Below the pieces are notes generated by a model. That model was not told the origin of the DNA. It saw only the letters and a list, made by a program, of their open reading frames with translations, and did not search any database. This document shows, one piece after another, positions 34,858-44,049 of a stretch of 64,000 nucleotides of DNA (the first letter of the stretch is position 1; each line of letters begins with the position of its first letter). A program made the position numbers and the translations under genes. The DNA is taken from NCBI RefSeq assembly GCF_013149295.1, contig NZ_JABGCB010000002.1, positions 124,001 through 188,000 on the forward strand, in the 5' to 3' direction. This DNA is from Novosphingobium sp. SG751A (GTDB taxonomy: Bacteria > Pseudomonadota > Alphaproteobacteria > Sphingomonadales > Sphingomonadaceae).

Positions 34858-35901
34858 ATGCGCGACGACGATTTGATTGCCTTTACCCGCAAGGCGCTGG
34901 CTTTGCTCTTCATCGTGGCGCTGGCGGCGCTGGTGGTGGAATTGTCCTATCTGCTGATACTGGTGTTTGCCTCGGTGGTGGTGGCGGTCGTTCTGCGCTC
35001 GCTGGCGGGGCATTTTCTGCGGTTGCGGCTGGGCAACGGGGCTGCGGTGGGGCTGGCGGTTCTGTCCTTGCTGGCGATTTTTGCGGGGCTGGGCGCAATG
35101 TTCGGCGGGCTGGTTTCGGGCCAGTTTGCCGAATTGGGCCATCAACTGCCCCGCGCGGTGGACGCCGCGCAGGCCTATCTCGACCATTGGCATATCGACT
35201 ATAACCTGTCCGAAATGGCCAAGGTGGCGCGCGAGCAATTGTCCTCGATCTTTCAGCGCGCCAGCGGTTTCGTGATCTCCGTTGGCGGGGTGGTGGCCGA
35301 TGTGGCGGTGGTGTTTGTGGGGGGCATCTTCTTTGCCGCCGATCCCGCCTTCTATCGCGGCGGGGTGCTGCGCCTGCTGCCGCGCTCGGTCGAAAGTCTG
35401 ATGGCTGACGCGCTCGATGATTGCGGGCGCGGGCTGCAGTTGTGGCTCAAGGGGCAGATGGTCTCCAGCCTGTTCATCGCCGCGCTGACGCTGGCGGGGC
35501 TGCTGCTGCTTGATGTGCCCTCGGCCTATGCTTTGGCGATTCTGGCCGGGGCCTTTGATTTCATTCCTTATCTGGGGCCGGTGCTGGCCGCGATCCCCGG
35601 TGTGCTGGTCGGCTTTTCGGCCAGCCCCACCACCGGCCTGTGGACCATCGGCCTGTTCGTGCTGGTGCAGCAGATTCAGGGCCATGTGGTGCAACCGATG
35701 GTGCAGAAAAGCTCGGTCGATCTGCCCCCGGTCGTGCTGCTCTTCACGGTGATCGCCACGGGGACGCTGTTTGGGCCTCCGGGCGTGTTGCTGGCCGCGC
35801 CGATGACGATTGTCGGCTATATTCTGGTCCAGCATCTCTACATTGGCGCGATGCTGGGCCGCAGCCCCAAGCGGCCTGCCGGACCGCGCGAGCCCACCTG
35901 A
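34858..35901 (+). CDS. AI-2E-family (PerM-type) permease
   Basis: The 347-residue inner-membrane protein has the family layout: two to three helices at 15-85, a long amphipathic cytoplasmic/periplasmic region (about 90-150, with FAELGHQLPRAVDAAQAYLDHW), and four to five helices after 210 with AILAGAFDFIPYLGPVLAAIPGVLVG and QIQGHVVQPMVQKSSVDLPPVV, the AI-2E/PerM signature. Family members include putative exporters and Na+/H+ antiporters; the name does not prove autoinducer export. Confidence 0.9.
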   Translation: MRDDDLIAFTRKALALLFIVALAALVVELSYLLILVFASVVVAVVLRSLAGHFLRLRLGNGAAVGLAVLSLLAIFAGLGAMFGGLVSGQFAELGHQLPRAVDAAQAYLDHWHIDYNLSEMAKVAREQLSSIFQRASGFVISVGGVVADVAVVFVGGIFFAADPAFYRGGVLRLLPRSVESLMADALDDCGRGLQLWLKGQMVSSLFIAALTLAGLLLLDVPSAYALAILAGAFDFIPYLGPVLAAIPGVLVGFSASPTTGLWTIGLFVLVQQIQGHVVQPMVQKSSVDLPPVVLLFTVIATGTLFGPPGVLLAAPMTIVGYILVQHLYIGAMLGRSPKRPAGPREPT

Positions 35902-35967
35902 ACCGCGTTTCATGTTGCGCCTTGGCAACGCTTTTGCGGGGTTTTTCGGCGCGCCCAATATTCAAAG

Positions 35968-35996
35968 TTGAAAGCCGGTTCACCTTTCAATATTGT
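35968..35996 (+). promoter_or_regulatory. Operator-like site upstream of the TonB receptor
   Basis: The 29 bases contain TTGAA-N7-TTCA-N2-TTTCA-N-TATT. The same pattern is found at 40089-40117 between the tetR and MFS genes, with 20 of 29 positions identical by eye. The core TGAA-N6-TTCA is palindromic. It lies 47 bases before the receptor ATG and is a good candidate for the TetR regulator at 39427. TTGAAAG..CTTTCAA (35968-35990) also forms an inverted repeat. Confidence 0.55.
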
Positions 35997-36042
35997 CCCC
36001 TTCAGACGCTGGCGCAACAAGTCGCCGCGCAAGGAGAGGAAC

Positions 36043-38334
36043 ATGGCCATAAACGCCCGCAACAGCCTTCGTCCGTTTGCCGCAACCCTGTTTGCCAGCG
36101 TGGCGATCGGCGCGCTGCCCCAGCCCGCTTTGGCGCAGCAGGGCGCCGGCAATGGCGACATCATCGTCACTGCCCGCCGCCGCAACGAATCCTTGAACAG
36201 CGTGCCGATCACCATGACCGCGCTGACCGGGGACCAATTGGCCGCCAAGGGCTTTGCCGATATCACCTCGCTGGCCGATGAAGTGCCCAACGTCACGCTG
36301 GAGCCCTCGCGCGGGACCAATTCGACCCTCTCGGCCTTTATCCGCGGCGTGGGGCAGCAAGACCCCGTTTCGGGCTTTGAACAAGGCGTGGGCATCTATC
36401 TGGACGATGTCTATCTCAACCGCCCGCAGGCCGCCGTGCTGGACATCTATGATGTCGAACGCGTTGAAGTGCTGCGCGGGCCGCAAGGTACGCTGTATGG
36501 TCGCAACACGATTGGCGGCGCGATCAAATATGTCACCAAGAAGATTGACGACAAGCTGCATCTGGGCCTGCGCGGCACCTATGGCAGTTACGATCAGGCC
36601 GATGGCGTGGCCACGATCAGCAGCCCCATCACCAAGGACGGGCTGATCCGCGCCAGCGGCACGCTGGCCCGCCTGACGCGCGGGGGTTTTGGGCGCAACC
36701 TGACCACGGGCCTGTCGAATTACAACAAGGATATCTGGGCCGGGCGCGGCACTCTGGAGGTGCATGGCGACAAGATCTTCGCCCGCCTGACCGGCGATTA
36801 CACCCATGATATGTCGAACCCGCGCGGCGGCCATCGCGAAATTCCGGGGCAATACAGCGGCGCCCCGGTGCTGGCCAATGTGTTTGACACGCAGGCGGGC
36901 CTGAACAGCCCCAAGCAGGATGTGAAGGCATGGGGCTGGTCGCTGTTCCTTGAGGCGAAACCCACCGAGGCGCTGACGCTGCGTTCGATCACCGCCTTCC
37001 GCAAGGACGATTCGGCCTCGCCCATCGATTTCGACGCGACCGCTTCGCAGGACGTGGACGTGCCCGCCTATTACCGCAACAAGCAATGGAGTCAGGAGCT
37101 TCAGGTGCTTTACAGCAAGGGGCGGTTCAACGGCATGGCGGGTTTCTATTACCTCTATGCCACGGCGCTGACGCAATTTGACGTGCGCCTGTTCACCACC
37201 GTTGCGGGCCTGACGGCCTATACCGACGCCAACATCCGCACCGACACGATGGCCGGTTTCGTCAACATGTCCTATGACATCACCGACCAGATCAGCATCG
37301 AAGCGGGCGGGCGCTATACATGGGACAAGCGCTATGCCCAGATCCTGCGCCAGAACTATCTGGGCGGCGGTTCGCCCACGTTTGGCGGGGCGGGCACACC
37401 CTTTGGCGCCCCCAGCACCAATTTTCTTGGCAGCGCCAGCTATACCAAATTCACCCCGCGCGTCTCGCTCAACTGGAAGCCGGACCCCAACAACACGATC
37501 TATGCCAGCTTCAGCCAGGGCTTCAAGGGCGGCGGGTTTGACCCGCGCGGTGTGGGCGTGAATGCACCTGCCGGGGTGACACAGGGGCAATATCTCAGCT
37601 TCCGCCCGGAAAAGGTGGACAGCTATGAAATCGGCCTGAAAACCCGACTGTTCGACCGGAAACTGGCGCTCAATCTGGCCGCGTTCCGCATGGATTACAC
37701 CGATGTGCAGATCCCCGGCTCGGTGGCCTGCACGGTGGGCGGTCTGCCCAGCTTCTGCGGCGTGGTGTCCAATGCGGGCAAGGCGCGGATGCAGGGCGTG
37801 GAGGCTGAGGGCAAGCTCAAGCTAGGGGCGCTCTCTCTCAATGGTTCGCTGGGCTATATCGACGCCAAGTATCTGCAATATATCACGTTGATTGCCGGGG
37901 CGCCCACCGATGTGGCCGCCAACCGCAAGGTCCAGAACACGCCCGCATGGACCGGCAATGCCTCGGCCTCCTATGCGATCCCCGTGCCGGTCGGCTCGCT
38001 CGACCTGTCGGGAGGCGTTTCGTGGAAAAGCACGACCTATCAGTTCGAAATTCCCAACCCCTATCTTGACCAGCCCGCCTATGCGCTTTTTGACGCCAGC
38101 CTCGTCTATCGCGCGCCCGGCGGGCGCTGGACGCTGGGCGTCTATGGCAAGAATCTGGCCGACAAGCGCTACAAGACCTCGGGCTATACCTATGTCGCGG
38201 CCAATGCCACCACCGGCGCGCTGACCTATACCGGGGCGGGTAATCTGATCCCCACGCTGGGCAAGGAAGGCGTGCTGACCACCTATTGGGGCAATCCACG
38301 GCAGGTGTTTGCGACGGCTACGGTGAATTTTTAA
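36043..38334 (+). CDS. TonB-dependent outer-membrane receptor
   Basis: The 763-residue precursor has a signal peptide ending ALA-QQ, a TonB-box-like stretch DIIVTARRRNESLNSVP near 39, a plug domain with the signature VEVLRGPQGTLYGRNTIGGAI near 145, and a 22-strand barrel region ending in aromatic ATATVNF. It is of the CirA/FyuA-like class that sphingomonads use to take up aromatic or other organic substrates as well as siderophores. AAGGAGAGG precedes the ATG. Neighbouring hydrolase, TetR and MFS genes suggest uptake of an ester-type carbon source. Confidence 0.93.
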   Translation: MAINARNSLRPFAATLFASVAIGALPQPALAQQGAGNGDIIVTARRRNESLNSVPITMTALTGDQLAAKGFADITSLADEVPNVTLEPSRGTNSTLSAFIRGVGQQDPVSGFEQGVGIYLDDVYLNRPQAAVLDIYDVERVEVLRGPQGTLYGRNTIGGAIKYVTKKIDDKLHLGLRGTYGSYDQADGVATISSPITKDGLIRASGTLARLTRGGFGRNLTTGLSNYNKDIWAGRGTLEVHGDKIFARLTGDYTHDMSNPRGGHREIPGQYSGAPVLANVFDTQAGLNSPKQDVKAWGWSLFLEAKPTEALTLRSITAFRKDDSASPIDFDATASQDVDVPAYYRNKQWSQELQVLYSKGRFNGMAGFYYLYATALTQFDVRLFTTVAGLTAYTDANIRTDTMAGFVNMSYDITDQISIEAGGRYTWDKRYAQILRQNYLGGGSPTFGGAGTPFGAPSTNFLGSASYTKFTPRVSLNWKPDPNNTIYASFSQGFKGGGFDPRGVGVNAPAGVTQGQYLSFRPEKVDSYEIGLKTRLFDRKLALNLAAFRMDYTDVQIPGSVACTVGGLPSFCGVVSNAGKARMQGVEAEGKLKLGALSLNGSLGYIDAKYLQYITLIAGAPTDVAANRKVQNTPAWTGNASASYAIPVPVGSLDLSGGVSWKSTTYQFEIPNPYLDQPAYALFDASLVYRAPGGRWTLGVYGKNLADKRYKTSGYTYVAANATTGALTYTGAGNLIPTLGKEGVLTTYWGNPRQVFATATVNF

Positions 38335-38348
38335 CGAGAAGGGAGGGG

Positions 38349-38571
38349 ATGCCTCCGGCGGGCAAAGGGCGAAAGCCCTTTGCAATCCCGATAATGGGGG
38401 GGCGGATAGGTCCGCCCGGTGTTTGGGGCATGATATGAAAAGCCTGCGGCGCTTCTTGATCGCGCCGCAGGCTTTCATTTTTTCAACGCCGCGTCCGACA
38501 CAAAACGCCGACCCCATAGCGCAACAAAGACAGTAACGGGAGGGCGAGGGACGAGTCCCTCGCATCTATCC
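38349..38571. repeat. Composite intergenic repeat, copy 4
   Basis: Between the convergent TonB receptor and hydrolase genes. In order: GCCTCCGGCGGG, hairpin GCAAAGGGC-gaaa-GCCCTTTGC, AATCCCGATAATGGGG, central hairpin with 14-base arms (AAAGCCTGCGGCGC and GCGCCGCAGGCTTT), GTCCGACACAAAACGCCGACCCCAT, GACAGTAACGGGA, and the end hairpin GCGAGGGACGAGTCCCTCGC. It is in the opposite orientation to copy 6. Confidence 0.88.
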
Positions 38572-38572
38572 C

Positions 38573-39430
38573 TTAATCCGCCTGATCAAAAAACCGCCCC
38601 ATTGCCTCGCGCGCATCCGGCTCATCCATCATCGGTGCATGGCCCACTCCCGCCACCGGAGCCAAAACCGCGCGCGGCTTGCCCGCCACCATCGCCTGCG
38701 CCACATCCTCGTCCAGCAGATCGGTCACCGTCCCGCGCAGCACCAGCACCGGGCGCGCATCGGCAAAGCGGTGCCATTTGCCCCACGGATCGGGGTCGGC
38801 CACGATGCGGGCCAGCGCGCGGGCGATGCCGGGGTCGTAATCGGCGATGACCTGGCCGCCTTCCTCGCGGAACAGGCGGCGGGCCATGGCCATCCAGTCG
38901 GCGGGGCCGTAATGGGCAAACACATCGGCGTTCATCACCGCGCAGGCGTCCGCTGCGGCCTGCCAGTCGGGCAGGGGCTTGCCCTGACCCACATAGCCCG
39001 CGATCCGGCCCAGCCCGACCATCGAGAGCTGCGGCCCGATGTCATTGATGACAGCCCCCGCCACCAGTTCGGGATAGAGCGTGCCCAGCTCCACCGTAAT
39101 CAGCCCGCCCATCGAGGTGCCGACAAAGATCGCCCGGCCGATGCCCAATTGCGCCAACAATGCGGTAATATCGGCCACATAGGTGGCAATGTCATAATTT
39201 TCCGCCGGGTCGCGCTCGGAGTGGCCGCGCCCGCGCATGTCCAGCGCCAGCACCCGCCTTTGCCGCGCCGCGATCCACGGCGAGACATTTTCGAAATCGC
39301 GCGAATTGCGGGTCAGGCCATGCAGGCATACCACCGGCAGATGCGCCTCGCCGCCCGCGCCGGCATAATCGCGGGCAAACAGGTTCAGCCCTTCGGCGCT
39401 GCGCCAATGGCGGGCGACCCATTCGCTCAT
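38573..39430 (-). CDS. Alpha/beta-fold hydrolase
   Basis: The 285-residue soluble enzyme has the alpha/beta hydrolase layout: VVCLHGLTRNSRDFENV near 33-49 (oxyanion region), DMRGRGHSERDP near 64, nucleophile Ser in FVGTSMGGLI near 102-111, and catalytic His in VGHAPMMDEPDA near the end. No signal peptide is present, so it acts in the cytoplasm. The substrate is probably an ester, lactone or ring-cleavage product. Its start overlaps the tetR stop by four bases, so regulator and hydrolase form one transcript. Confidence 0.9.
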   Translation of the reverse strand: MSEWVARHWRSAEGLNLFARDYAGAGGEAHLPVVCLHGLTRNSRDFENVSPWIAARQRRVLALDMRGRGHSERDPAENYDIATYVADITALLAQLGIGRAIFVGTSMGGLITVELGTLYPELVAGAVINDIGPQLSMVGLGRIAGYVGQGKPLPDWQAAADACAVMNADVFAHYGPADWMAMARRLFREEGGQVIADYDPGIARALARIVADPDPWGKWHRFADARPVLVLRGTVTDLLDEDVAQAMVAGKPRAVLAPVAGVGHAPMMDEPDAREAMGRFFDQAD

Positions 39431-40068
39431 GGCTTTTCCTCCCGCCGGGCGAGGCCATCGGTGATGAAGCGCCCCGCCTCGCGCACGATATCCTCGGGCG
39501 CCTCATCGCCCCACACGCCGTATCGCAGGCCGAGGAACACGTTGATGCCCATCAGCGCCCATGCCCGCACCTCGCAATCGCCATCGCTGATTTCGCCGCG
39601 CTCCATCGCCGATTGCAGGCGGGCGGCGATGCGGGTGGCCGATTTGGTGTAATGTTCGCGGTAGGCGGCCGGATCGACGAATTCGGATTCATCGATGATG
39701 CGATAGATCTCTTTGTGCTGGCGCACGAATTCCAGATAGGCAAGCTGGCCTGCCTGTTCGGCGGCGATCTGGTCCGGGGCGGCGGCGATGCGGGGGGCTA
39801 CGAAATCCTTCACCTGCCCCGAAAGATCGCGGACAAGGGCCTGAAAAATCGCTTCCTTGCTGTCGAAATAGACGTAAAAGCTGCCTGTGGCCACGCCTGC
39901 GCGCGCGGTGATCTGGCTGATCGCGGCGTCGTGAAAGCCCTTTTCGCCAAATTCCTCGGCCGCGGCATTGAGCAGCGCGCGCAAGGTGCGCCGCCCGCGC
40001 TCGGTCTTGGGCACCTTGTTGCCGCCGGGGACGGCGGCGGGCGCAGGGGTGTTTTTCGTGTCAGACAT
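39427..40068 (-). CDS. TetR/AcrR-family transcriptional regulator
   Basis: The 213-residue protein has the TetR helix-turn-helix near 28-75 (RGRRTLRALLNAAAEEFGEKGFHDAAISQITARAGVATGSFYVYFDSKEAIF region) and an all-helical ligand-binding C-terminus. It probably represses its own operon with the hydrolase and the divergent MFS gene. The matching site upstream of the TonB receptor suggests that gene too is in the regulon. The ligand is unknown; a hydrolase substrate or product is likely. Confidence 0.92.
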   Translation of the reverse strand: MSDTKNTPAPAAVPGGNKVPKTERGRRTLRALLNAAAEEFGEKGFHDAAISQITARAGVATGSFYVYFDSKEAIFQALVRDLSGQVKDFVAPRIAAAPDQIAAEQAGQLAYLEFVRQHKEIYRIIDESEFVDPAAYREHYTKSATRIAARLQSAMERGEISDGDCEVRAWALMGINVFLGLRYGVWGDEAPEDIVREAGRFITDGLARREEKP

Positions 40069-40088
40069 CGCTCTTGCCGCTTTCTAAT

Positions 40089-40117
40089 TTGAAGCGTGAT
40101 TCATTTTTCACTATTAT
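40089..40117. promoter_or_regulatory. Operator-like site between tetR and the MFS gene
   Basis: The site contains TTGAA-N7-TTCA-N2-TTTCA-N-TATT and aligns without gaps with the site at 35968-35996. It starts 21 bases upstream of the tetR ATG, a usual position for autorepression, and 77 bases before the MFS ATG. Confidence 0.55.
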
Positions 40118-40193
40118 GCCCAAGCAGGCCCAAAGCGCAAGGTTTACCCCGCAAGGTTTACCGGACAGGCGCAAGGCCCCTTGGGAGAGAAAC

Positions 40194-41450
40194 ATGTCCG
40201 AACCCGCAACCGGGCGAAAGCCAGTCACAAAAAAGCCGATATTTGTGCTGGCCATGCTGCTGGTGGTTTACACATTCAATTTCATCGACCGTCAGATCTT
40301 TGGCATTCTGGCCGGACCGATCAAGGCGGATCTTCATCTGAACGATACCGAACTGGGCTTGCTGGGCGGCTTTGCCTTTGCGCTGCTCTATTCGACGATG
40401 GGCCTGCCGCTGGCCTGGCTGGCCGACAAGCGGGGGCGCACGCCGGTGATCGCCGCCTCGCTGGCGGTGTGGAGCGCCTTTACCGCGCTTTGCGGCGTGG
40501 TCTCGGGGTTCTGGTCGATGTTCGTGTGCCGCCTTGGCGTGGGCGTGGGAGAGGCGGGCGGGGTGGCGCCATCCTATGCGCTGATTTCCGACGCTTTTCC
40601 GCCCCATCAAAGGGCGCGGGCGATGGCGGTCTATTCGCTGGGCATCCCGCTGGGCTCGGCGGCGGGCATATTGCTGGGCGGCTATGTGGCGGCGGTGGTC
40701 AACTGGCGCGCTGCCTTTCTGGGCGTGGGGTTGGCGGGGCTGGTGTTCACGCCGCTCTTCGCCCTGCTGGTGCGCGATCCGCCCCGGCCCGATACGGTCA
40801 AGGCACCGGCCATGATCGAGGTGCTGCGCATCCTTGCGGTCAAGCGCAGCTTCTGGCTGTTGGCCTTTGGCGCGAGTTCAAGTTCGATGATGGGCTATGG
40901 GCTGGCCTTCTGGCTGCCCTCGCTGATGCGGCGCTCGTTTGGCTTGGGGCTGGTGGAAACCTCGCATTTCTTTGGCCTGCTGCTGCTGATCGGCGGCACG
41001 GTGGGGGTGATGGCGGGCGGCATCTTCGCCGATTGGCTGGGGGGACGCAGCCGCTCGGCCTATGCCCTTTTGCCCGCGATATCCTTCCTGCTGGGCGTGC
41101 CGCTGTTCGCCGCCGGGCTCTATACCGGATCGGCCCAGATCACCTTTTGGCTCTTCCTTCTGCCTCAGGCGCTGGTCTATCTCTGGCTCAGCCCGGTGCT
41201 GACGGCGGTGCAGCACCTTGTGCCCGCCCCGATGCGCGCCACCGCATCGGCCAGCTTTCTGCTCATCAACAACCTCATCGGCGCGGGGCTGGGCTCGCTG
41301 ACCATCGGCAGGCTGTCGGATTGGCTCACCCCCACCTATGGCGAAGATGCGCTGCGCCATGCGATCCTGCTGGGGCTGGGCTTCTATCTGTTGGCCGCCG
41401 TTTTGATGATGGCGGGCGGGCGGTTTCTGGCGCGGGAGTGGGTGGAGTAA
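40194..41450 (+). CDS. MFS transporter (sphingolipid/aromatic-acid-type, Spns-like)
   Basis: The 418-residue protein has 12 helices, NFIDRQIFGILAGPIKADLHLNDTELGLLGG at the start (helix 1 and following loop, common in Spns/UhpC-like and sphingomonad MFS proteins) and the loop motif LADKRGRTPVI near 74-84. It is likely to take up or export the compound handled by the adjacent hydrolase and TonB receptor. GGGAGAG lies just before ATG 40194; upstream in-frame codons run back through the operator region. Confidence 0.9.
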   Translation: MSEPATGRKPVTKKPIFVLAMLLVVYTFNFIDRQIFGILAGPIKADLHLNDTELGLLGGFAFALLYSTMGLPLAWLADKRGRTPVIAASLAVWSAFTALCGVVSGFWSMFVCRLGVGVGEAGGVAPSYALISDAFPPHQRARAMAVYSLGIPLGSAAGILLGGYVAAVVNWRAAFLGVGLAGLVFTPLFALLVRDPPRPDTVKAPAMIEVLRILAVKRSFWLLAFGASSSSMMGYGLAFWLPSLMRRSFGLGLVETSHFFGLLLLIGGTVGVMAGGIFADWLGGRSRSAYALLPAISFLLGVPLFAAGLYTGSAQITFWLFLLPQALVYLWLSPVLTAVQHLVPAPMRATASASFLLINNLIGAGLGSLTIGRLSDWLTPTYGEDALRHAILLGLGFYLLAAVLMMAGGRFLAREWVE

Positions 41451-41460
41451 AGGGAGGATT

Positions 41461-41695
41461 TGCCTCCGGCGGGCAAAGGGCGGGGGCCCTTTGCAATCCC
41501 GTTACTGTCGATGTTGCGCTATGGGTTCGGCCAAAGCTGATCGACGCAGCGTTGAAATTTCAAAGCCTGCGGCGCCTATCAGTGCAAGGTCGCCGCGCCG
41601 CAGGCTTTATCGCATCGCCTGCGGCGCTGCCATCTCGGATCCACTCCCATTAACGGGGTTGCATAGGGACGAGTCCCTTTGCCCGCCGGAGGCAC
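41461..41695. repeat. Composite intergenic repeat, copy 5
   Basis: Between convergent MFS and metC genes. Both ends are of the GCCTCCGGCGGGCAAAGGG type, in inverted orientation (TGCCTCCGGCGGG at the left, CCCGCCGGAGGCA at the right). Inside are CCCGTTACTGTC, GCGCTATGGGTTCGG, the central AAAGCCTGCGGCGC..GCGCCGCAGGCTTT hairpin, an extra CGCCTGCGGCGCTG, and CCCATTAACGGGG before the right hairpin with GGGACGAGTCCC. Confidence 0.88.
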
Positions 41696-41702
41696 CTAAT
41701 TC

Positions 41703-42938
41703 TCAAGCCCCTCCAGCCCAAACCCCCAAAGCCTGCTCCAGATCCGCAATCAGATCATGCGGATCCTCCAGCCCGATAGACAGGCGCACGCCGAAGCGAT
41801 CCTCCGCCTTCATCCCCGCCAAGGGCCAAACGCTGGCCGTGCGCACGCGGGCGGGGTCGAGCGGGGTGGCGAGGCTTTCAAAGCCGCCCCATGAATAGCC
41901 GATGCCGAACAGCGCGAGCGCATCGATCAGCGCATCGCGCGCCGCGCCGCTGCCCCCGCGCAGGACAAAGCTGAACAGCCCGCAGCCGCCGGTGAAATCG
42001 CGCTGCCACAGATCATGCCCCGGCGCGCCCGGCAGCATGGGGCAGAGCACTTTCGCCACCTCTGGTCGCCCTTGCAACCATTGCGCAATCGTCAGCGCGC
42101 TTGCCGTCTCGCGCTCCAGCCGGATCGAGAGCGTGCGCAATCCGCGCAGCACCAGCGCGGCGTCATCAGGACTGACCACGGTGCCCATCTGCTGGGCATG
42201 GCGGCGCAGGCGATCGTACCATTCGGGGCCGGCGCTGGCGCTGCCCATCATCACGTCGCTGTGGCCGCCGGCATGTTTTGTCAGCGCCATCAGCGTGATG
42301 TCCACACCGTGGGGCAGGGGGGCAAAGCCGAGCGGGCTGGCCCATGTGTTGTCGATGATGCTGATAATGCCTCGATCACGGCAGATGGCGGCGATGGCGG
42401 GCACGTCCTGCACGTCAATGGTCAGGCTGCCGGGCGATTCGAGCAGGACGGCGGCGGTGCGCTCGCAAATCGCGGCCTCGAAACCGGCAAGGTCGGTCGG
42501 GTCGAACCAGCGCGTTTCCACGCCGATGGTTTTCAAGATGCCATTGCCCAGCGTCCGGCTGGGTTCATAGGCATTGTCGGTCATCAGCAGCACATCGCCC
42601 GGCTTCAACACCGCCAGCAACACGCCCGAAATCGCCGCGAGACCGCTGGGGTAAAGCACTGTGCCCGCCGCGCCCGGCTCGATCTGAGTCAGCGCCTCGG
42701 CCAGGGACCATTGTGTCGGCGCGCCGCGGCGGCCGTAATAAAAGCGCCCATCCTCATTATAGCCATGGCCCGCGCGCAGCGCCGCCATATCGGGATACAA
42801 ATGCGTCGAGGCGCGCCACACGGCGGGCGTCACCACCGCGGAGGGGTGATTTTCGATGCCGGTCCATTCCGGACGGCGGCCTGCCAGCGTCAGTTGCGTG
42901 TCGGCATGAAGGGCGGATGTGTCGATGTTCTTGGTCAT
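41703..42938 (-). CDS. metC: Cystathionine beta-lyase (Cys/Met metabolism PLP enzyme)
   Basis: The 411-residue fold-type I PLP enzyme has RFYYGRRGAPTQWSLAEAL near 63, LYPSGLAAISGVLLA near 95, DNTWASPLGFAPLPHGVDI near 175, and the PLP lysine in LMALTKHAGGHSDVMMG near 198-214. The pattern fits proteobacterial MetC, which splits cystathionine into homocysteine, pyruvate and ammonia; a cystathionine gamma-synthase-like activity cannot be excluded. It is just downstream of sseA on the same strand, and a hairpin at 43000-43024 lies between them. Confidence 0.9.
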   Translation of the reverse strand: MTKNIDTSALHADTQLTLAGRRPEWTGIENHPSAVVTPAVWRASTHLYPDMAALRAGHGYNEDGRFYYGRRGAPTQWSLAEALTQIEPGAAGTVLYPSGLAAISGVLLAVLKPGDVLLMTDNAYEPSRTLGNGILKTIGVETRWFDPTDLAGFEAAICERTAAVLLESPGSLTIDVQDVPAIAAICRDRGIISIIDNTWASPLGFAPLPHGVDITLMALTKHAGGHSDVMMGSASAGPEWYDRLRRHAQQMGTVVSPDDAALVLRGLRTLSIRLERETASALTIAQWLQGRPEVAKVLCPMLPGAPGHDLWQRDFTGGCGLFSFVLRGGSGAARDALIDALALFGIGYSWGGFESLATPLDPARVRTASVWPLAGMKAEDRFGVRLSIGLEDPHDLIADLEQALGVWAGGA

Positions 42939-42999
42939 GGCGATGCTTTGGCCGTTTTTGGCGCCCGCGAAAAGTTGAGTTTGCAAATAGGGACAATTT

Positions 43000-43024
43000 G
43001 CCGCACCGAAACGCCCGGTGCGGC
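43000..43024 (-). terminator. Hairpin between sseA and metC
   Basis: GCCGCACCG and CGGTGCGGC are perfect 9-base arms with a 7-nt loop, 21 bases after the sseA stop on the minus strand. There is no long T-run, so it may only attenuate read-through into metC. Confidence 0.5.
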
Positions 43025-43045
43025 CAAACCGTCAGACCCCGGTTT

Positions 43046-43909
43046 TCAAACTCTGGCGGCGTTATATTGCGCCGGGCCGCTTTCCTTGGGCATGGAGGGG
43101 TCGGCGCCCCATTCGGCCCAACTGCCGTCATAGAGCGAGACATCTTCCTTGCCGATCAGATGCAGCGCGAAAATCAGCACGCAGGCGGTGACGCCGCTGC
43201 CGCAGGAGGTGATGATCGGGCGGGACAGGTCGACGCCCACGCTCTCAAACGCCTCGCGGATGCCCTTGGCGTCCTTGAACGTGCCGTCGGCGCGATACAT
43301 CTGCGTATAGGGCACGTTGAAAGCGCCGGGGATGTGGCCCGCGGCCATGCCGGGGCGCGGCTCGGGCGCGCTGCCGGCAAAACGTGCGGCGCCGCGCGCA
43401 TCGACCACCTGTTCCGCCCGCGTGCCGATATTGGCCAGCACGGACAGTTTGTCGCGCAGCTTTTCGGACGCCTGCCATGCGGTGTAATGGCGATGGCGCA
43501 ATTTCTTGTCGCCTTCCTCCATCTTGCGCGCTTCGGCATGCCATTTGGCAAGGCCGCCATCCAGGATCGCCACATTTTGCGCCCCGAACAGCTTGAGCAT
43601 GAACCATGCGCGCGCCGCACTGTGAATGGCTGAATCGTCGTAAAGCACGATGCGGCTGCCATCGCCAAGGCCGAGCGACTGCATCCGGCTGGCGAAACGC
43701 TCAGGCCCGGGCAGGGTGTTTTCAACCGGCGCCCCCGGATCGGCCAGATCGGCCAGATCCATGAACACCGCACCGGGGATATGCCCGGTTTCATATTCGT
43801 CCTTCGCGTTGCGACCCGCGTCGGGCAAGTGGCTGCTGGCGTCGACGATGCGCAGATCGCACGCCTCCATATCATCAGCCAGCCACTGGGTTGTCACCAG
43901 GCTTTCCAT
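43046..43909 (-). CDS. sseA: 3-mercaptopyruvate sulfurtransferase
   Basis: The 287-residue protein has two rhodanese domains. The first (about 5-125) holds VTTQWLADDM and YETGHIPGAVFMDL but lacks a catalytic cysteine. The second has the active-site loop TSCGSGVTACVL near 233-244; CGSGVTA is the loop expected for 3-mercaptopyruvate rather than thiosulfate. It moves sulfane sulfur from mercaptopyruvate to acceptors. ATG 43909 follows a GGAGGAG element; the ORF opens further upstream at 43972. It stands next to the metC-like gene, consistent with a sulfur amino-acid role. Confidence 0.92.
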   Translation of the reverse strand: MESLVTTQWLADDMEACDLRIVDASSHLPDAGRNAKDEYETGHIPGAVFMDLADLADPGAPVENTLPGPERFASRMQSLGLGDGSRIVLYDDSAIHSAARAWFMLKLFGAQNVAILDGGLAKWHAEARKMEEGDKKLRHRHYTAWQASEKLRDKLSVLANIGTRAEQVVDARGAARFAGSAPEPRPGMAAGHIPGAFNVPYTQMYRADGTFKDAKGIREAFESVGVDLSRPIITSCGSGVTACVLIFALHLIGKEDVSLYDGSWAEWGADPSMPKESGPAQYNAARV

Positions 43910-44049
43910 TCGCCGGCGCTCCTCCTTCGCTGCGAAAGCGAAAAATCTAGGCCCGAATTGTGATCGACGCAAACAGTTTTGTCGAGAAACGGGCTGCTAT
44001 GAACTTTATATTGACCTAAAGTATTATATTGCAAGTGCGAAGGTATGTT

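Noticed and set aside
42939..43045. SAM-II riboswitch in front of the metC-like gene
   Set aside because: The conserved SAM-II pseudoknot sequence is absent; the region only contains the hairpin at 43000-43024.
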